From positions 186,001-250,000 of the forward strand of contig NZ_JACEHH010000003.1 of assembly GCF_014154935.1 (NCBI RefSeq): DNA of 64,000 nucleotides. The letters are read 5' to 3'. The notes beneath the pieces are model-generated. The model worked only from the letters and a program-made list of their open reading frames with translations. It was not told the origin of the DNA and ran no database searches. Within the stretch, counting starts at the first letter, position 1. Every line of letters starts with the position of its first letter. Source of the stretch: Stieleria mannarensis (GTDB lineage: Bacteria; Planctomycetota; Planctomycetia; Pirellulales; Pirellulaceae). Made by a program: the position numbers and the translations under genes. This document shows positions 10,704 through 20,106 of the stretch, one piece after another.

Positions 10704-11119
10704 GGTTTTGGGTCCCGGGTGTTCCAGTGGTACACACACTCTCTCTTCGGACTCGCGGCAAGCCTTTCTTCGCAGAGCGGACATCCTTGATGGTCACAAT
10801 AACTCTAGCGATCACAACGCCGCGGGCGTGAAACGGTGTTTCACGACGGTCTGTCGAATGACGAGTGATCCGCCGAGGTCGGGGTTTGGGTAGCGGAACT
10901 CGCCGAGAGTTTCGTTCCGTTGCGGCATTACCGCGACGGCAGACCGCAAGCCTTGGCGGTTTCCGCGACGGATTGTGTCGCTCCGGATAGGCGAATCGAT
11001 CTGTTTCGGCTCACGATTGCCGGTTGGACGTTCGATATATGACGAAAGCTATACCTAGATCGACTATGTGGATTGGAGGGGCCGTGCCTCTGATCCCAAG
11101 CCGCCCGTGATTCAGACTC
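10704..11119. other. Divergent intergenic region, nothing specific seen
   Basis: About 415 bases lie between the start of the unknown exported protein (minus) and the TolC-family gene (plus), so both promoters should be here. I find no convincing -35/-10 pair, hairpin or repeat. Confidence 0.5.
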
Positions 11120-13033
11120 TTGCCGCATCGATCGAAACCAGTCGCTTCCAACCCTCGCTCCGCAGGCCGTCGGTCTGTGTGTCGTCGGTTGCGCGTCAAC
11201 CAATGGGCAAGGTTCTGCTTGGGGGTGTCGATTGCCATCGCCGCCCCGGGCTGTCACACCTATCACAGCATGCGGGAGACGATTCGGCAACGGACCGATT
11301 GCGTCGATGCGATCATGTGTCAGGTTCAATCCGATCTGACCACGGCGGCGGTCACCGTGGATGCGACCTCGGCACCGTTGACGTTGCGTTCGGCCGAGCA
11401 AATCGAAGCGGCGCCGATTCGCGACATCAGCCTCGAATCCGCGATCGCCATCGCGTTGGGAAACCGAAGCGTGCTGCGAGATCTGGGGGCGAGCGTATTG
11501 CGTGCGCCCGATCAGGTACAAACGGAATACACCGAGTCGCTGCAACGCTTGGACCCTCAAGAAAGTGTTGAAGCGGCGTTAAGTGCGTTCGACACCCAGT
11601 TTTATGCGTTCGGAAAGTGGCAGAACAACGACCGGCGATTCAACAATCGCTTTTTCGGTGGCGGTGCCAACGCCTTCAAACAAGACACCCACGACTATGT
11701 CTTTCAGCTGAGTAAACGGACGCCCACCGGGGCCCAGTTTTCCGTCCGCAGCGTGACCGATTATGACGCCAACAACGCGACCGGCAACTTGACCGACAGT
11801 GCCTGGCAAACGCAATTGCATGCCGAAGCCAGGCAACCGTTGCTGCAAGGCGGCGGATTGCAATTCAATCGGATCGCCGGACCGGCGGCTTTGCCCGGCG
11901 TCTACAACGGCGTGCTGATCGCCAAAGTCAACAGCGAAATCACGTCGGCGAAATTCGAGCAAGGCGTTCGCGACTACGTCAGCAACGTGATCAACGCCTA
12001 TTGGGACTTGTACTTTTCCTATCGCGATGCCGACGCCAAACGCGACGCGATGTTGCGGAGCGAACAGACCTGGAAAAGCTACGAGGCGCAGAAATCCAGC
12101 AATCGCCAATCGGGTGCCGCCGAAGCACTCGCCCGCGAACAGTACTTTCGTTTTCGCAGCGAGTACCAAGATGCCATCGCGGGAAAGCCGTCGATGCGAA
12201 CCCAAAACGGGAACTCGACCACCGGAGGCGCCTTTGCCGGTGTCGGTGGCGTTCAGGCGGCGGAGCGTCGGCTGCGGTTGATCTTGGGGATGGCGATCAA
12301 TGACGGCACGATCCTCCGTCCCAGCGATGACCCTTCGATCGCGAAGATTGAGTTTGACTGGCAATCGATCTCCACCGAAGCGGTCTTGTTGCGAAGCGAG
12401 TTGCAGCAACAACGATTGAAAATCAAACAGAGCGAAATGGAGTTGTTGGCGGCGAAAAACTTTCTGATGCCGTCGCTGGACTTCGTCACACTTTATCGTC
12501 TTCGCGGCCTGGACAAGAACTTGGCCGGCAGCGACTCGGCGATCTCCGACTTGGCATCGTTCGATTTACAAGAGTACGAAGCCAGTTTGGAGTTGAAGCT
12601 GCCCGTCGGCTTTCGCCAAGGGCATTTGGCCGTTCGACACGCAAAACTTCAAGTGGCTCGCGAACGGGCGATCTTGGAACAACAGCAGCGTCAAATCATG
12701 CACGATTTGACCTCGATGGTTGCCGAGTGTGATCGGGCGTATGCGCAGGTCGAAACCAATCGCAACCGGTACCAGGCCGCGAGCGATGCATTGGCGGCGC
12801 TGGAAACATCCCGGCAAGCCGGATTGCCGATCAACTTTGACCAATTGCTTGACGCCCAACGGCGCGTCAGTGAATCACAGTCACGCTACTATGCGGCACT
12901 GGTGGAGTACACGATCGCGACCAAGAATGTGCACCTGGAGAAGGGTACGTTGCTTCGTTCCAGTGACGTGCTGTTGATCTCTGATTCGCCTTCACCGAAC
13001 GACGTTGGTATTGAAATCCCCCCACCCTTGTGA
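11120..13033 (+). CDS. TolC-family outer membrane efflux protein, probable lipoprotein
   Basis: The 637-residue protein has a basic N-terminus and then a hydrophobic stretch ending in the lipobox-like SIAIAAPGC at about residues 37-45, suggesting a lipid-anchored outer-membrane factor. The remainder shows two coiled-coil/beta-barrel repeats: ISLESAIAIALGNRSVLRD opens the first, with LDPQESVEAALSAFDTQFYA, and the C-terminal half contains ERAILEQQQRQIMHDL and AYAQVETNRNRYQAASDAL, ending with FDQLLDAQRRVSESQSRYY. This order is typical of TolC/NodT proteins. It would form the outer-membrane duct of an RND or ABC pump, yet no pump or adaptor genes are adjacent. The true start may be further in, since the first 25 residues are Arg-rich. 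Confidence 0.85.
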   Translation: MPHRSKPVASNPRSAGRRSVCRRLRVNQWARFCLGVSIAIAAPGCHTYHSMRETIRQRTDCVDAIMCQVQSDLTTAAVTVDATSAPLTLRSAEQIEAAPIRDISLESAIAIALGNRSVLRDLGASVLRAPDQVQTEYTESLQRLDPQESVEAALSAFDTQFYAFGKWQNNDRRFNNRFFGGGANAFKQDTHDYVFQLSKRTPTGAQFSVRSVTDYDANNATGNLTDSAWQTQLHAEARQPLLQGGGLQFNRIAGPAALPGVYNGVLIAKVNSEITSAKFEQGVRDYVSNVINAYWDLYFSYRDADAKRDAMLRSEQTWKSYEAQKSSNRQSGAAEALAREQYFRFRSEYQDAIAGKPSMRTQNGNSTTGGAFAGVGGVQAAERRLRLILGMAINDGTILRPSDDPSIAKIEFDWQSISTEAVLLRSELQQQRLKIKQSEMELLAAKNFLMPSLDFVTLYRLRGLDKNLAGSDSAISDLASFDLQEYEASLELKLPVGFRQGHLAVRHAKLQVARERAILEQQQRQIMHDLTSMVAECDRAYAQVETNRNRYQAASDALAALETSRQAGLPINFDQLLDAQRRVSESQSRYYAALVEYTIATKNVHLEKGTLLRSSDVLLISDSPSPNDVGIEIPPPL

Positions 13034-13304
13034 CGGTCTGATTCATGGCAAACGATCGAGAGAACAGACGCAACCCTGGACACCTTGTGCGGGGTCTACG
13101 CAACCCGCTGCGGATGGCCGCAACCTTTGACACCGGCGGCGTGACAAAAATGACCACATCCGCCGGCGTGCTGTCATCGAATTTGATGCGCCACGAAAAA
13201 CGTTAAGAAAAAATCACATCAGATCAACGATTGCTCTGTTCCCGATCCGTTGAAACGCTAGATTCGCTGTCGATGGATGGGCCCTCGGGGCACGACGCCC
13301 ACCG

Positions 13305-13340
13305 GTCGCCGTCGATTCGGTTTTGCGAATCGACGGCGAC
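13305..13340 (-). terminator. Perfect 15-bp hairpin at the end of the ABC-F operon
   Basis: GTCGCCGTCGATTCG at 13305-13319 and its exact reverse complement at 13326-13340 form a stem with a 6-base loop. The stem begins at the last base of the ABC-F stop codon. No T-run follows on the minus strand, so it may stabilise the 3' end rather than terminate by itself. Nothing else is visible in the 13034-13339 gap. Confidence 0.6.
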
Positions 13341-15169
13341 TATTCTTCTAGCTCTTCCCAGCGCAGATAGGCCGCCGCAAGCTCGTCTTCCGCGGCAGCC
13401 AGTTGTGCCGCATCGGCGGCGATCTTGTCGCCGCCGGATTGGTAATAACTCGGCTCGGCCATCGCCGCATGCAACGCTGCGATTTGTTGTTCCAAGGTTT
13501 CAATCTTTCCCGGCAGCGCTTCGAGTTCACGCTTTTCTTTGTAAGACAGTTTCCGCTTGGCGTTCTCAGCCACAGGCGTTGCGGGTTTTGTCTTGACCGG
13601 ATCGGCCTTGCGTGGTGTTGCGTCGGCTTTCCCCGCAGGGCGACGTCCGGTCCCCGAAGCCTCTCGTCTGGCCACGGCGGCCCGCCAGTCGTCATAGCCA
13701 CCGACGTACTGCCGCACGGTGTCGTCTTCGAACACGATGGTGCTGGTGACGACGTTGTTCAAGAACGTCCGATCGTGGCTGACCAACAACAGCGTGCCAT
13801 TGAAATCGCCAAGCAACTCCTCAAGCAATTCCAGCGTTTCCGCGTCCAAGTCGTTCGTCGGTTCGTCCATCACCAGCACGTTGGCAGGCTTCGTCATCAG
13901 CTTTGCCAACAAGGCGCGATTGCACTCGCCGCCGGAAAGAAACTTGACCTTGGTGCGAGCGCGTTCCGGGGTGAATAGGTAATCTTGCAGGTAGCCGAGC
14001 ACGTGCTTGGTCTTTCCGCCGACCTTGATTTGCTCGCTGCCATCACCGACGTTTTCTTGGACCGTCTTTTCCGGGTCCAGCGTGTCGCGCAGCTGATCGA
14101 AATAGGCGACTTCCAAATTGGTTCCCAGTCGCACGGAGCCTGAATCGGGTTGCAGTTTTCCCAGCATCAGCTTTAACAAAGTCGACTTGCCGGCGCCATT
14201 GGGGCCGATGATTCCGACCTTGTCGCCGCGGATCAACTCGGTTGAAAACTGATCCAGGATTGCGTGTTCACCGTAAGCGAAACTGACGTCGGTCAGCTCC
14301 GCAACCAGGACACCGCTGCGTTTTGCATCTTGCAGTTCCAGCTTCGCATTGCCGACTCGGTTTTGTCGCTTGCTGCGTTCCACACGCATCGCTTTAAGCG
14401 CTCGGACACGGCCTTCGTTTCGCGTGCGACGGGCCTTGATCCCCTGCCGGATCCAAGCCTCCTCCTCGGCCAACCGTTTGTCGAACAGTGCGTTCTGCTT
14501 CTCTTCGGCTTGCAGCGCCTGTTCTTTGCGGACCAGGAACGTCTGGTAATCGCAGGACCAGTCAAACAATCGACCGCGATCGACCTCCCAAATACGTGTC
14601 GCCAGCGACTGCAGGAACGAACGGTCGTGGGTGATGAAGACCAGTGTTTTGTCAAAGCGCGACAGAAAGTCTTCCAACCACAAAATGGACTCGATATCCA
14701 AGTGGTTGGTCGGCTCGTCCAACAACAGAATGTCCGGCTGGGCAACGATCGCTTTGGCCAATAGCACACGACGCTTCATCCCACTGGAGAGTGCTTCGAA
14801 TCGCAGCGATCCGTCCAGCTGCATGCGCGACAGGGTGGTTTCGACAGCGTGCTCGGCTTCCCACTGGGTGGTCGGATCGTCGCGTGTTTCGGCCGGGATA
14901 CCGGCAAGCACGATCTCGCTGATGGTTCCCGTCAGGTCCGACGGCACGTCTTGGGTTAATCGGGCCACACGGGTTTGGTCGCCGAGTTGGATTTCGCCGT
15001 GATCGGGTTGCAAATCGCCGGCCAGAAGTTTCAGCAGCGTGGTTTTGCCGGCGCCGTTTCGGCCCAACAAGCCGATCCGTTGGCCGGGTTCGATTTGGGC
15101 CGTCACGCCGTCCAACAGGTGTGGTCCGGCGAACCCGATCGTCACGTCTGCAATCGTCAACAGTGCCAT
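13340..15169 (-). CDS. uup: ABC-F family ATPase, Uup-like
   Basis: This 609-residue protein has two ABC domains and no membrane helices. Domain 1 shows Walker A GRNGAGKTTL (near residue 36), signature LSSGMKRRVLL and Walker B DILLLDEPTNHLD. A basic linker (KARRTRNEGRVRALKAMR) follows. Domain 2 shows GPNGAGKSTL, LSGGECNRALLAKL and VLVMDEPTNDLD. The last 90 residues form a Lys/Glu/Ala coiled coil (KLSYKEKRELEALPGKIE), characteristic of Uup rather than EttA. Uup proteins bind ribosomes or branched DNA and affect transposon excision. It is the last gene of a four-gene operon, starting 6 bases after the pyrD stop. Confidence 0.92.
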   Translation of the reverse strand: MALLTIADVTIGFAGPHLLDGVTAQIEPGQRIGLLGRNGAGKTTLLKLLAGDLQPDHGEIQLGDQTRVARLTQDVPSDLTGTISEIVLAGIPAETRDDPTTQWEAEHAVETTLSRMQLDGSLRFEALSSGMKRRVLLAKAIVAQPDILLLDEPTNHLDIESILWLEDFLSRFDKTLVFITHDRSFLQSLATRIWEVDRGRLFDWSCDYQTFLVRKEQALQAEEKQNALFDKRLAEEEAWIRQGIKARRTRNEGRVRALKAMRVERSKRQNRVGNAKLELQDAKRSGVLVAELTDVSFAYGEHAILDQFSTELIRGDKVGIIGPNGAGKSTLLKLMLGKLQPDSGSVRLGTNLEVAYFDQLRDTLDPEKTVQENVGDGSEQIKVGGKTKHVLGYLQDYLFTPERARTKVKFLSGGECNRALLAKLMTKPANVLVMDEPTNDLDAETLELLEELLGDFNGTLLLVSHDRTFLNNVVTSTIVFEDDTVRQYVGGYDDWRAAVARREASGTGRRPAGKADATPRKADPVKTKPATPVAENAKRKLSYKEKRELEALPGKIETLEQQIAALHAAMAEPSYYQSGGDKIAADAAQLAAAEDELAAAYLRWEELEE

Positions 15170-15175
15170 CGTCGA

Positions 15176-16096
15176 TCAGACCTTCAGGGTACCGACGACG
15201 TCGGCAACACCGGTGGCACCCAGTTCGGCCAGGGCGGAGGGCAATTGATCGACCAATCGAGCCGAGACGGTGGGGTCGTAGTAGTTTGCCGTTCCGATTT
15301 GCACCGCGGACGCGCCGGCGACCAGGAACTGCATCACGTCGTCGATCGTCGCGATTCCGCCGATTCCGATGATCGGTACGTCGACCGCGGAGGCGACTTG
15401 ATGAACACATCGCAGTGCGATCGGCTTGATGGCTGGGCCGCTCATGCCTCCCATGCCGTTGCCCAGCATCGGCCGTCGGCGGCGCCAGTCGACGGCCATC
15501 GCCAGGACGGTGTTGATCAGACAGACGGCGTCGGCCCCCGCTTCGGCGGCGGCTTTGGCGATGTCGGCGATGCGGGTCACGTTGGGCGTCAACTTGGCCA
15601 GGATCGGGACGGCACAGGCCTCGCGCGCGGCCGCCACGACGTCGTGGCAACTGGTCGCGTTGGTTCCAAAATCGACCCCGCCGCTGACGTTCGGGCAGGA
15701 CAGATTCAGTTCCACCGCGGCGACCCCGAACTCGCCGATCCGTCGGGCCAAGGAGACGAAATCGTCTTGCGTCCGTCCGGCCACGCTGACGACGATCGGG
15801 ACGGGCAGCGACTGCAGGTAGGGAAGGTGATGTTCGATGAAGGCATCGACGCCATCGTTGTCCAATCCGATCGCGTTGAGCAATCCGGCGGAGGTTTCAA
15901 CGGTTCGCCACGGGGTGTTGCCGATCCGTGGTTCGGCGGTGATCGTTTTGGGAAGCACCCCGCCCAGACGCGACACGTCGACGACGTGCTCCATTTCACG
16001 TGCGTAACCGAAAGTGCCCGAGGCCACCATGATCGGGTTGGGAAGCGTCAGTCGTCCCAGCGTGGTCGACAGGTCGATTGTTTTGGTTGCAGTCAT
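15176..16096 (-). CDS. pyrD: Dihydroorotate dehydrogenase, class 1B catalytic subunit
   Basis: The 306-residue flavoprotein has the TIM-barrel blocks of Pyr[18 protein letters not shown] at the N-terminus, [20 protein letters not shown], the catalytic-loop region [13 protein letters not shown] with the class-1 active-site cysteine, [14 protein letters not shown], and the FMN phosphate-binding end [20 protein letters not shown] then [11 protein letters not shown]. Class 1B enzymes oxidise dihydroorotate to orotate in the cytoplasm and pass electrons to NAD+ through PyrK. No pyrK is in the window, so the partner is encoded elsewhere or replaced. The gene sits between coaB and the ABC-F gene with gaps under 10 bases. 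Confidence 0.95.
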   Translation of the reverse strand: MTATKTIDLSTTLGRLTLPNPIMVASGTFGYAREMEHVVDVSRLGGVLPKTITAEPRIGNTPWRTVETSAGLLNAIGLDNDGVDAFIEHHLPYLQSLPVPIVVSVAGRTQDDFVSLARRIGEFGVAAVELNLSCPNVSGGVDFGTNATSCHDVVAAAREACAVPILAKLTPNVTRIADIAKAAAEAGADAVCLINTVLAMAVDWRRRRPMLGNGMGGMSGPAIKPIALRCVHQVASAVDVPIIGIGGIATIDDVMQFLVAGASAVQIGTANYYDPTVSARLVDQLPSALAELGATGVADVVGTLKV

Positions 16097-16105
16097 CTTG
16101 TTGGG

Positions 16106-16756
16106 TTACTTGCCCGACGCGATCGTTTTACGGATCAATCGGCGATCGATCTCCGCGATCAGGACGTCGGCGACTTCTTGTTTGGTTCCTTTGACACGGG
16201 CAACGACTTCACCGGCGATGTCCAATAGTTCGACATCGTTGACATCGGAATCGATCGCCGTGGGGCCGTTGCTGATGATCATGTCACAGTGTTTCTTTTC
16301 CAATTTGACCGTTGCGCGAAACCGGCGATCATTCGTTTCCAAAGCAAACCCGACCACCCATTGGTCGTCACGCTTGGCCTGGCCGAGCGTCGCGACGACG
16401 TCTGGGGTCTCGATCAGTTGCAGCGTTAAAGGGCCGCCCGTCTTGGCGATCTTTTCGGTTTCGACAATCCGCGGCATGTAGTCACACGGCGCGGCGGCTC
16501 CGATGGCACCGTCACAGCCTGCAAACCACGATTGACTGGCCGCCAGCATTTCGTCGGTCGTCACCACCGGCACGACGTGCGCGGCCGACGGATACTCGGT
16601 GGGAACGGGGCCGGAAACGATCACCACCTCGTGACCCAGTCGCAGTGCCGTTTCGGCAAGTGCGGCGCCCATCCGACCGCTCGACGCGTTGGAAATGTAA
16701 CGCACCGGGTCGAGGTACTGCCGCGTCGGCCCCGACGTGATCAGAATCTTTGCCAC
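16106..16756 (-). CDS. coaB: Stand-alone phosphopantothenoylcysteine synthetase (CoaB domain)
   Basis: The 216 residues correspond to the CoaB half of the usual bifunctional CoaBC. The start ILITSGPTRQYLDPVRYISN runs into NASSGRMGAALAETALRLG, the nucleotide-binding signature of this domain. Further on are VGFALETND and VKLEKKHCDMIISNGP, the conserved strip that closes the active site. It should join 4'-phosphopantothenate with cysteine using a nucleotide triphosphate, in coenzyme A synthesis. The flavin-dependent decarboxylase (CoaC) is absent here and must be separate. In the AA-x-x-DY segment a Cys stands beside the Asp (AAAPCDYMP). The stop lies 9 bases before the pyrD start. Confidence 0.9.
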   Translation of the reverse strand: MAKILITSGPTRQYLDPVRYISNASSGRMGAALAETALRLGHEVVIVSGPVPTEYPSAAHVVPVVTTDEMLAASQSWFAGCDGAIGAAAPCDYMPRIVETEKIAKTGGPLTLQLIETPDVVATLGQAKRDDQWVVGFALETNDRRFRATVKLEKKHCDMIISNGPTAIDSDVNDVELLDIAGEVVARVKGTKQEVADVLIAEIDRRLIRKTIASGK

Positions 16757-16761
16757 GTCGC

Positions 16762-17121
16762 CTATTCCATTGATTGATCGAGCAAGTGATTCAGCTGCTC
16801 GGAAGAGATTTCCATTTTGGCAGCGGCGAGGGCGAACAGTCGTTTTTCGCTTTCATCCAGCTTTCCGTCGGCAGCCATCATCCGCACCAAATCGATCATC
16901 AGCTCGTTGCGTTCCTGCTGGTCGGTCGGCAGCTCCAAGGCCGCATCGTCGCCAAGACCGAAACGGATCGCCCGATGCAACTCCGCTTCGCCCAACCCCA
17001 GGTCATGACACCGCTGGGCCACAAATGCGACTTCACGCTCGCCGATCGTCCCATCGGCCATCGCCATCACGACCAGATTTCGCAGTTGACGCATTCGGTG
17101 ACTGAATTGTTTCTCGCTCAT
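16762..17121 (-). CDS. TerB-like helical protein, first gene of the operon
   Basis: The 119-residue protein is all-helical with a duplicated TerB pattern: LVVMAMADGTIGEREVAFVA near the N-terminus and LVRMMAADGKLDESEKRLFA in the second half. The acidic ADG-x-(I/L)-x-x-x-E motif is the metal-binding loop of the tellurite-resistance TerB fold. TerB-like domains occur in many cytoplasmic proteins; the function here is unknown. It precedes coaB by 5 bases, so it is co-transcribed with coaB, pyrD and the ABC-F gene. Confidence 0.75.
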   Translation of the reverse strand: MSEKQFSHRMRQLRNLVVMAMADGTIGEREVAFVAQRCHDLGLGEAELHRAIRFGLGDDAALELPTDQQERNELMIDLVRMMAADGKLDESEKRLFALAAAKMEISSEQLNHLLDQSME

Positions 17122-17473
17122 GACAAAATCCTAACTTTCCCAGCCGCAGGTGCCTAGTTGGCTATCAGTCGAATCGGCCGCGGGGCGGCATTGCCGTTCG
17201 CTGCTAGCGGGACGCGTCAGCGAGCGGCCCTGCGATCACCCACGCCGCTGCCCCTCGCTCACGCAACGGGCTGGCATTGCCCCAGGCGGGCCGATTGCTT
17301 GCCGCGTTTTTTGCACCCGGCGCCATCGGCTTGATTGCGAAACGGCCCGTCGTCGACAAAAAGCTGAAAGATTGACCGCCGGCGGGGCGGATCAGCCATG
17401 ACATGACCACTGAGTCTTTGTTAACCCGTTGCTCGGGCGGAGATTACGATTCATTGCGGGTGATTTGGACGTC
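17122..17473. other. Divergent gap with a dispersed repeat
   Basis: The gap lies between the TerB-like operon (minus) and the DUF481 gene (plus) and should hold both promoters. It contains a 17-base block, GCGTCAGCGAGCGGCCC at 17214-17230, that recurs exactly at 38098-38114. The surrounding sequence is REP-like, with CCCTCGCTCACGC in opposite sense nearby. No gene is seen. Confidence 0.6.
17214..17230 (+). repeat. Dispersed repeat, 17-base core, copy 1
   Basis: GCGTCAGCGAGCGGCCC here is identical to 38098-38114, and both copies are followed within a few bases by TGATCA/GATCA-like sequence. Both are intergenic. This is consistent with a REP-type element of the genome. Confidence 0.7.
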
Positions 17474-18769
17474 ATGGGAATGCTTCAGATGGCTAAAACG
17501 GGCAGGCCGAAAGGGTTGGGAAGGACAGGTGTTTTGACGCGGGGCGTCGGGCTGGGGTGTGTCCTGGGTTTCGCGCTGGGCTGTGTGCTCGGCTGGGGCG
17601 GATTGCTATCCGGACGCGTCGCCAGGGCGGATACACCGCTTTGGCAGCTCGGTTTGCCGACTTTCGGGGGCAAGAACCCGGAAGCCAAGGCACAGCAGGG
17701 ACCTTCATTCAGTTTTCCTCCCCCAGAAGCTGAGATCGCGGCGGGGGCTGAAATCGCGGCGCTGCCGGATACCGCAACGGGGGCGGCCACCGCCCCGACC
17801 GAAGCATCGCTGTCGGATGTCCAACCGGCCGCGTATCAATCCGGCCCCGGCGAAACGGCAACGGTTTCCTATCCCGGACTGCCGATGCCTCCGCTGCCGG
17901 CGACATCGGAACTGGCCTTCCCGGTCGCCCCACCGACGAATTCCCCGCTCATGAATCCCCCTGCCGTCACGACACTTCCGTCGCCGCCGGAATCGGTTCC
18001 CGCTCCGGCCCCATCGACACCGATCGGTCAAGCGATCGCCAGCGGTGAAGCGGTTGAACCCGCCCCGCTGGCCGAGGAAACGGAGTCCTGGTACCAGATC
18101 CCGTGGCGCTGGGTGACACGGGGCTGGGAAAATCACGCCGAACTGGGACTCGACGGCAGCAGTGGTAACTCCCGCACGCTGGCGCTGCAGACGGGTTTGG
18201 AGATGAAACGTAAGACCGACCGTTACACGTTGGGAATCGATTTTGATTACCGCAAAGCCACCAATCGCGGAATCACGACCGAAGACAACGGCCGGCTGAA
18301 CTTGGACTATGACCGTCTGTTCGAGGATTCACGCTGGTCGGCGTTTGGAAAATTTGGTGCCGAATGGGACCAATTCAAAGCCTTTGACTCGCGGCTGAAT
18401 CTGAACGGTGGTCTGGGGTACCACTTCGTCCGCACCGACGACGCGCTGTTGGCGACGAAGTTTGGTGCCGGTGCGTCGAAAGAGATCGGCGCACCGGACG
18501 ATGCCTGGAAGCCGGAAGCGGTATTCGGGGCCGAGGCCGAGTACCAGCTCAATCGATACAACAAGATGAAGGCGAAAGTCGACTATTTCCCGGCCTGGGA
18601 AGATTTCTCGGATTACCGACTTGTCAGTGACGTCGCTTGGGAGATCCTGCTGGACGACACCGACAATCTTTCATTGAAACTGGCTTTGACCGACCGCTAC
18701 GACAGCACGCCGCAAGGTGCCAAACCGAACGACGTTTATTATTCGCTGTTGTTGCTGGTCAAGTTTTAG
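17474..18769 (+). CDS. Outer membrane DUF481 (YdiY-like) protein
   Basis: I use ATG 17474; a TTG 15 codons upstream is also open. A basic leader with a long hydrophobic stretch (VGLGCVLGFALGCVLGWGGLL) acts as signal peptide. Residues of about 45-210 are a Pro/Ala-rich low-complexity linker. The C-terminal 220 residues show alternating beta-barrel strands: HAELGLDGSSGNSRTLALQT, YTLGIDFDYRKATNRG, and the end DVYYSLLLLVKF with a terminal Phe, as expected for an outer-membrane barrel. DUF481 proteins are salt- or acid-induced barrels of unknown substrate. Its TAG stop overlaps the stop codon of the convergent oxidoreductase. Confidence 0.85.
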   Translation: MGMLQMAKTGRPKGLGRTGVLTRGVGLGCVLGFALGCVLGWGGLLSGRVARADTPLWQLGLPTFGGKNPEAKAQQGPSFSFPPPEAEIAAGAEIAALPDTATGAATAPTEASLSDVQPAAYQSGPGETATVSYPGLPMPPLPATSELAFPVAPPTNSPLMNPPAVTTLPSPPESVPAPAPSTPIGQAIASGEAVEPAPLAEETESWYQIPWRWVTRGWENHAELGLDGSSGNSRTLALQTGLEMKRKTDRYTLGIDFDYRKATNRGITTEDNGRLNLDYDRLFEDSRWSAFGKFGAEWDQFKAFDSRLNLNGGLGYHFVRTDDALLATKFGAGASKEIGAPDDAWKPEAVFGAEAEYQLNRYNKMKAKVDYFPAWEDFSDYRLVSDVAWEILLDDTDNLSLKLALTDRYDSTPQGAKPNDVYYSLLLLVKF

Positions 18770-20106
18770 ATCAGCTTGGTTTTGCCGGGGATGGCGAACG
18801 ACGGTTCCGGGCGCGGACCGTTGTAATCGAAATCAGCGGGGAACAGGTCCAATTCGGACTCGTTGGTCAGGAAGTCCCACGTCACGCGTTGGCCGGTGTA
18901 GGCGGCAACGCGTCCGAGCACAGCGGTCATCGAGCTGGTCGCGGTTTCCTTGAGTTCGACGATCGGATCGCCGGCGCGGATCGAGTCGACCAAATCTTTG
19001 TGTTCCTGTCGGTAGGCCGATTGAATGTCGCCCTTCATCGACCACAGTTCGTTGCCCTCGCGGTCCTTGATCGACGCCCCGCCGTTGCTGCCGTAGATCG
19101 TGGCGGTGCCTTTGGTTCCGAAGATCTGGTTGCTGACGTCGCTTTGCGATCCCGGGATCTGGCGGCACATGAAGGCGACTTTTCGGTCGCCGGAATAGGT
19201 GTAATCGATCGAGTTGCTGTCCCACATCTCGCTGCCTTCGGGACGCGTGAAACGTCCGCCGCTGCCGTAGGCCTCAACGGGCGGTCCTTGCATCACCCAG
19301 TTCATCACGTCGATGTTGTGCACCGCTTGTTCGGCGATCTGGTCACCGGACAACCAGATGAAGTGCATCCAGTTGTAGATCTGGTACTGGGTGTCCGACA
19401 TGCCTTCTTTGCGCGTCTTGTGCCAGATTCCGGTGCTGCAATAGCGGGCGGTCATGTTGACCACGTCGCCGATCGCACCTTCGTGAATTTGGCGAATCGC
19501 TTCGACGTAATTGGTTTGACGGCGGTATTGGGTGCCGGTGACGATGGCGGTACCGTTGGCGACGGCCTTTTCGTGGGCCTGCAAACAAATCCGGTAGCCG
19601 GCCGGATCGACACAGGACGGTTTTTCGGCAAACACGTGTTTCCCCGCGTCGACCGCTTCCATCACGTATTGGGGGCGGAATCCGGGCGGCGTGGTCATCA
19701 GGACCAAGTCGATTTCGGGGTCGTCAAGGATGCGTTTGTAGGCGTCGATTCCGACGTAGTTCTTATCCGGGCGGACGTCCACTTTGTCGCCGAACTGTTT
19801 TTCCAGCCGTCCCAGGACGCGTTGTTTGTTTTCGTCGATGTCGGCCGTCGCGACCAGTTTGATGTGTTCGTTGATCGACATCGTGTCGCTGAGCGCCCCG
19901 GTGCCGCGTCCTCCCAATCCGACGATCCCGATCCGGACAATGTCACTGCCGCCTTGGTCTTTGGGTTCGGCACCGCGGACCGCGCGGGGCAGCACCGTCG
20001 CACCGGTGATTCCGGCGGACACTGCCGAACCCGTCTTCAGAAATTGACGTCTTGTCGGCGTGGAATCCGGGGCTTGGGAAGTGGCGTTGTCGTTCTTGTT
20101 GGTCAT
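18766..20106 (-). CDS. Gfo/Idh/MocA family oxidoreductase with Tat signal
   Basis: The N-terminus carries a twin-arginine signal, TRRQFLKTGSAVSAG, so the folded, cofactor-loaded enzyme is probably exported. The Rossmann part follows: VRIGIVGLGGRGTGALSDT (GxGxxG) for NAD(P), and the conserved EKP of the family is visible in KHVFAEKPSCVDPAG. The C-terminal half shows the substrate-domain strip EQAVHNIDVMNWVMQGPP. Such planctomycete enzymes act on sugars or inositols, but the substrate cannot be read from the sequence. It is monocistronic and overlaps the DUF481 gene by 4 bases tail to tail. Confidence 0.92.
   Translation of the reverse strand: MTNKNDNATSQAPDSTPTRRQFLKTGSAVSAGITGATVLPRAVRGAEPKDQGGSDIVRIGIVGLGGRGTGALSDTMSINEHIKLVATADIDENKQRVLGRLEKQFGDKVDVRPDKNYVGIDAYKRILDDPEIDLVLMTTPPGFRPQYVMEAVDAGKHVFAEKPSCVDPAGYRICLQAHEKAVANGTAIVTGTQYRRQTNYVEAIRQIHEGAIGDVVNMTARYCSTGIWHKTRKEGMSDTQYQIYNWMHFIWLSGDQIAEQAVHNIDVMNWVMQGPPVEAYGSGGRFTRPEGSEMWDSNSIDYTYSGDRKVAFMCRQIPGSQSDVSNQIFGTKGTATIYGSNGGASIKDREGNELWSMKGDIQSAYRQEHKDLVDSIRAGDPIVELKETATSSMTAVLGRVAAYTGQRVTWDFLTNESELDLFPADFDYNGPRPEPSFAIPGKTKLI

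Noticed and set aside
14975-16228. Plus-strand open frame of 417 residues antisense to pyrD and the ABC-F gene
   Set aside because: Asp/Gly/Arg-rich shadow of genes with clear motifs on the other strand.
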